Of a stretch of 64,000 nucleotides of DNA, positions 60,693 to 64,000 are shown one piece after another; the stretch's first letter is position 1; each line of letters opens with the position of its first letter. Below the pieces are notes generated by a model. The model did no database searches and was not told where the DNA came from. It saw nothing but the letters and a program-made list of their open reading frames with translations. The position numbers and the translations under genes are program-made. Source of the stretch: JAJDNS01 sp963578825 (GTDB lineage: Bacteria; Acidobacteriota; Vicinamibacteria; Fen-336); the NCBI GenBank assembly GCA_963578825.1, contig CAUZDW010000001.1, positions 62,001 to 126,000 on the forward strand. The letters run 5' to 3'.

Positions 60693-62315
60693 ATGGCTTC
60701 GGCTCTTCCCCAGAAGATCGGACGCTACGAGATCCAGCACGAGCTGGGTCGGGGGATGATGGGCGTCGTCTACGAGGCCCATGACCCCGCGCTGTCGCGT
60801 TCCGTCGCGTTGAAGACCATCAACCCGTCCTTCGCGGCGAGCGCCGAGGACCGCAGCGCTTTCGAGAAACGCTTCGAGACGGAAGCCCGGATCGCGGGAC
60901 GACTCTCCCATCCCAACATCGTCGTGGTCCACGACGTGCGTCGGGACGAGGAGACGGGGATCCTCTACATCGCTCTCGAGAGGCTCCAGGGCGAGCCGCT
61001 GTCGAAGCTGGTCCGGGACGGCGAACAGCTTCCCTGGGAAGAGGTCATGAACATCGGCGTGCAGGTGGCCGATGCGCTCCAGCACCTGCACTCCGAGGGC
61101 GTCGTGCACCGCGACATCAAGCCGGCGAACATCATGCGCCTCCCGAGGGTGCCCGGGCAGCTGTTCCGGCCCGTCAAGCTCATGGATTTCGGGATCGCCA
61201 AGCTCGACGCGGCGCACCTGACCGCCGCGGGGCAGTTCTTCGGAACGCCTCTCTACATGGCCCCGGAGCAGGCGTCCAACGAGACGGTGGACGCTCGCTC
61301 GGACGTCTTCTCGCTGGGCTCGGTGCTCTACACGCTCCTGACGGGTCGACACGCCTTCGCCGCGAACAACGTCATGGCCATCCTGCAGCGGGTGGTGAAC
61401 GAGGACCCGGTGCCCCCGTCTTCCCTGGACCCGACACTGCCTCCGGCCATCGACGAGATCACCGCCCGATGCCTGTGCAAGGACCCGGGGGATCGCTACC
61501 CCGACGCGCACCACCTCGCGGACGACCTGGCGGACACGATGGCGGGAAAGCCCCTGAGGCACCGGAAAAGCTGGACGAAGCCGCCGGCGCGCACGGCTCC
61601 TCCCGTGGTGGGCTCGCTCGAGCCCATGCCCGAATCCGTCTCGGACACGCTCACCGTGGATGGAACGACGCTCGAGGAGTCCGCGCGGACCCGCCTCGTC
61701 GCGTCGGGGCCTTCGGCGACCCGACGCCCGCGACGGCTCGGTCTGTACGCCGACGTCATGGTCGTGGTCGTCGTGGCGGCGATCGCGAGCTGGGTGCTGC
61801 TGCGGCCGGACGGCCTGGGGGCGACGGCGTCCGAGAACGATCCCGAGGCCCAGTCAGATCCCCCCGCGGCCTCCGTGGCGACGGCAGGCGCTGAGCACGC
61901 CTCGGCCTCGGCCCCCCAGGGGCCCCCGATCGACACGCCATCGCCGAAGCCGACGACGGCGGTGGCGGCGCCGAAACCCGCCGCCCGGCCGGCGCCGGCT
62001 CAGATCGTGCTGGACATCCGACACCCATTCCGCACGGGAACTCTCCGGATCGACGTGGACGAGAAGCCGGTGATCCGGCAAGCCCTGATCGGCAAGGTCG
62101 ACAAGAACCTCCTGTTCGTCAAGACGTACGGCAACGTCCTCACGGACCTCATCGAGGCCACGCCCGGGCGCCACGTCTTCGACGTGGAGGTGAGCTGGGA
62201 CGACAACACCCGCCGCGAGCGCATCCACGCCCGCTTTCGCTCCGGCGAGACCTATCGGCTGGAGATCCGCATCGGGCGGCTCAGGAAGAACCTGGGCCTC
62301 AAGTGGACGCGCTGA
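60693..62315 (+). CDS. Membrane Ser/Thr protein kinase with C-terminal beta domain
   Basis: 540 residues. Hanks-type kinase in residues of about 8-280: YEIQHELGRGMMGVVYEAHD, VALKTI, VVHRDIKPANIM, LMDFGIAKL and LYMAPEQ. A transmembrane helix (VMVVVVVAAIASWVLL) is near residue 355, followed by a Pro/Ala-rich spacer and an outer domain (GTLRIDVDEKPVIRQALIG, FDVEVSWDDN). Signals through the envelope to unknown substrates. The 249 bases before it (60444-60692) contain an A/T-rich patch with CATAAT but no strong promoter call. Confidence 0.9.
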   Translation: MASALPQKIGRYEIQHELGRGMMGVVYEAHDPALSRSVALKTINPSFAASAEDRSAFEKRFETEARIAGRLSHPNIVVVHDVRRDEETGILYIALERLQGEPLSKLVRDGEQLPWEEVMNIGVQVADALQHLHSEGVVHRDIKPANIMRLPRVPGQLFRPVKLMDFGIAKLDAAHLTAAGQFFGTPLYMAPEQASNETVDARSDVFSLGSVLYTLLTGRHAFAANNVMAILQRVVNEDPVPPSSLDPTLPPAIDEITARCLCKDPGDRYPDAHHLADDLADTMAGKPLRHRKSWTKPPARTAPPVVGSLEPMPESVSDTLTVDGTTLEESARTRLVASGPSATRRPRRLGLYADVMVVVVVAAIASWVLLRPDGLGATASENDPEAQSDPPAASVATAGAEHASASAPQGPPIDTPSPKPTTAVAAPKPAARPAPAQIVLDIRHPFRTGTLRIDVDEKPVIRQALIGKVDKNLLFVKTYGNVLTDLIEATPGRHVFDVEVSWDDNTRRERIHARFRSGETYRLEIRIGRLRKNLGLKWTR

Positions 62316-63492
62316 GGCCCTCGATCTCGGTGCCGACGCGCAGGCGGTCGAGGTAGTTCTGGTAGGCCCAGGCGCGGTCCCGCTTCTTCCCAGTCGTTTC
62401 GACGAGGACCCCTACGTCGGCAAGCAGGTCGACGGCGCGCCCTGCTGTCGGCTTGCTCGTCGCGAGTCGTTTCATGACCAGGGCGACCGAGACGATCGGG
62501 TGGCGTGGCAGGAGCTCGAACAGCCGAACAGCAGCAACGGATGCCCTGGCGTTCCCGAGAACCCGCTCCCGGTCTTCGGCGACGAGACCGAACAGCTCCC
62601 GAGCCGAAGACACGGCTTCGTCGGCGATCACGGCGACGCCGTCCAGGAAGAACCCGAGCCAACCTTCCCAGTCGCCCTCGACGCGCACGGCGTCGAGCCG
62701 TCGGTAGTATTCCTCGTGGTGGCGCTTGAAGAAGAGGCTCAGGTAGAGCAGCGGCCTGGGCAGTAGCTTCCAGTGCTCGAGCAGCAGCGTCAGTAGCAGT
62801 CGGCCGATTCGGCCGTTGCCGTCGAGGTAGGGGTGGATCGTCTCGAACTGCACGTGAAGCAGGCCGGCGCGCACGAGTGGCGGCAAGTCATCCTCGGCAT
62901 GGATGTAGCTCTCGAAGGCCGAGAGGACACTTCCCAGAGCGTGCGGCGGAGGAGGCACGTAGGCCGCGTTGCCGGGTCGGGTTCCGCCGATCCAGTTCTG
63001 GCTGCGTCGCACCTCGCCGGGCTGTTTCTCCGCGCCCCGAGCGCCTCGCATGAGCCGTTTGTGGGTCCCGTTGAGCAGGCGCATGGACAGCGGCAGCCCG
63101 GCCGGGTCCGCGAGCTGACCGCGCGCGAACGCGAGCGCGTCGAGAAAGTTGCAGACTTCCGCGACGTCGGGGTTCGCGGTTGCCGCTGCCACGCCCTCCT
63201 GTGCCTCGAAGCTCAGCAGGTCGACGAGCGTGGCCTGCGTTCCCTCGATCTGGGACGAGAGGACGGCCTCCTTCCGCACGAAGGCGTAGACGAACCAGTC
63301 GAGCGACGGAACCATCTCCCCTGCCAGCTCGAGGCGCCCGAGCGCCTGCTCGGCGGCACGCAGGCGGTCTGTTATGGCGGCGTCGAGGACGAGCGGCGGA
63401 TCGGCGGGCGGGAGCGCATGCGGGACGAACGCGGCAACCGCCTCGCCGCCAGCGGCTGAGGTCTCATATGTGCCTGTCGTTCGCTGCGTCAT
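62299..63492 (-). CDS. Fic-domain protein with N-terminal inhibitory helix and winged-helix C-terminus
   Basis: 397 residues. The Fic motif HPYLDGNGRIGRLL contains the catalytic His and the phosphate-binding GNGR, so AMPylation or related nucleotidyl transfer is expected. The N-terminal LSSQIEGTQ matches the (S/T)xxxE(G/N) inhibitory helix (class II), and the last 120 residues resemble a winged helix (RLFELLPRHPIVSVALVMKRLATSKPTAGRAV). Fic proteins of this type can be self-limited toxins. The stop overlaps the kinase gene end by 17 bases. Confidence 0.88.
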   Translation of the reverse strand: MTQRTTGTYETSAAGGEAVAAFVPHALPPADPPLVLDAAITDRLRAAEQALGRLELAGEMVPSLDWFVYAFVRKEAVLSSQIEGTQATLVDLLSFEAQEGVAAATANPDVAEVCNFLDALAFARGQLADPAGLPLSMRLLNGTHKRLMRGARGAEKQPGEVRRSQNWIGGTRPGNAAYVPPPPHALGSVLSAFESYIHAEDDLPPLVRAGLLHVQFETIHPYLDGNGRIGRLLLTLLLEHWKLLPRPLLYLSLFFKRHHEEYYRRLDAVRVEGDWEGWLGFFLDGVAVIADEAVSSARELFGLVAEDRERVLGNARASVAAVRLFELLPRHPIVSVALVMKRLATSKPTAGRAVDLLADVGVLVETTGKKRDRAWAYQNYLDRLRVGTEIEGLSAST

Positions 63493-63793
63493 TGGTGGGG
63501 ACCTGGTTCGTCACGGTCCTTTCCCCCGGGGGGACCCGCTGGTCACGGAATCGTCTCTAGGACCAAGGCTAGTCACACATTCTTGTCTATACCGTGGCAG
63601 TAGTCAAGGATGCGTTACTTAGAGTGTTGCCACCGGGAATCGGTGCGGCGCGGTAGGAGCGGGAAAGAGGCACGCCCCGTGTGCTAACCTGCTGTGTCCC
63701 CGAGGCTCGGGCTCCCGCCCGGGTATCCCTGTCCGGGACCCCTGGGTTCGGGTGGGGGTGACGAGACTCAACCGCCCCTGCACAGGAGGAAGT
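63493..63793. other. Intergenic stretch upstream of the NYN gene
   Basis: About 300 bases with no gene I can support. It contains a GGTCC...GGACC inverted repeat (about 63514-63537) and TAACCT at 63685-63690 in GTGCTAACCTGC, a likely -10 box for the next gene. Confidence 0.4.
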
Positions 63794-64000
63794 TTGGCTG
63801 ACAACACGCACGACGAGCAGAGGTTGGCGCTCTTCATCGACTTCGAGAACATCGCCATCGGCGTCCGAGACGCCCACTACCGCAAGTTCAACGTGAACCT
63901 GGTCCTCGAGCGACTGCTCGACAAGGGCAAGCTCCTCTCCAAGAAGGCCTACGCGGACTGGAGCCGGTACTCGGACTACAAGCGGGCCTTCCACGAGGCG
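63794..64000 (+). CDS. NYN-domain protein (LabA/DUF88-like), 3' end cut by window edge
   Basis: The visible 69 residues contain LALFIDFENIAIGV, the first strand of a NYN/PIN-type nuclease domain with the metal Asp-Glu pair. TTG start at 63794 preceded by AGGAGG. NYN proteins process RNA. The rest lies outside the window, so the full domain layout is unknown. Confidence 0.75.
   Translation, partial: MADNTHDEQRLALFIDFENIAIGVRDAHYRKFNVNLVLERLLDKGKLLSKKAYADWSRYSDYKRAFHEA

Noticed and set aside
1..64000. CRISPR arrays, tRNA or rRNA genes
   Set aside because: No regular repeat-spacer pattern, no tRNA-like cloverleaf or T-loop signal in an intergenic place, and no rRNA sequence recognised; a covariance-model search would be decisive.

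Overview
The window is one contiguous stretch of GC-rich DNA (clearly above 60% GC by eye) that is densely coded, with many genes overlapping by 1-8 bases. LptD, lipoproteins and TlpA point to a diderm (Gram-negative-type) bacterium. Two membrane Ser/Thr kinases, PEP-CTERM proteins, a Tat-exported GH116 glycosidase, oligopeptidase B, DUF309 and Tex fit an environmental, probably uncultured lineage such as Acidobacteriota or a relative; this is a low-confidence guess because no rRNA is present. I saw no rRNA, tRNA, CRISPR array, prophage or insertion sequence.

Layout. 0-3 kb, plus strand: the end of tsaD, a small unknown gene, a MOFRL glycerate 2-kinase and grpE. 3-7 kb, minus strand: fabI-lptD-nucleotide-sugar reductase. 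7-9.5 kb: a PLP threonine dehydratase convergent with ispH. 9.5-21.3 kb: a phosphate and polyphosphate island transcribed leftward as ppx, ppk, DUF309, apbE, phoU, pstS, pstC, pstA and two pstB-like genes, with a broken CHAD-domain gene diverging from ppx. 21.3-24 kb: a frameshifted GH116 gene. 24-30 kb: arsC, a CMD-family gene, an SLC13 transporter, a GT28 glycosyltransferase, a SpoIIE-type phosphatase, tlpA and dtd. 30-39 kb: a Ser/Thr kinase, a ferredoxin, a cold-shock gene with an attenuator-like leader, oligopeptidase B, a frameshifted solute-binding protein, tex and adenosine deaminase. 39-45 kb: a subtilase, two TPR proteins and an enoyl-CoA hydratase. 45-64 kb is more accessory: three toxin-antitoxin pairs (Phd/PemK, RHH/PIN, MNT/HEPN), a Fic protein, DedA, a large FAD/Fe-S oxidase, class I fumarase, PEP-CTERM genes and fragments, imuA-imuB, a GDSL esterase, an EEP-family protein, a second kinase and the start of a NYN-domain gene.

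The most unusual system is the phosphate island. The two PstB ATPases carry complementary defects: one lost the LSGGQ signature, the other lost the Q-loop glutamine and switch histidine. A heterodimer would therefore have exactly one complete ATP site. PhoU is fused to an ArsC/low-molecular-weight phosphatase-like domain whose nucleophilic cysteine is aspartate. Together with the tightly coupled ppx-ppk genes, this looks like a rewired phosphate uptake, sensing and storage module.

Second-tier observations: -10-like boxes 6-9 bases before several start codons (possible leaderless transcription), two truncated PEP-CTERM genes joined head to head, several single-base frameshifts confined to dispensable genes, an in-frame TAG near the apparent original start of grpE, and convergent genes that share a CTAG double stop.
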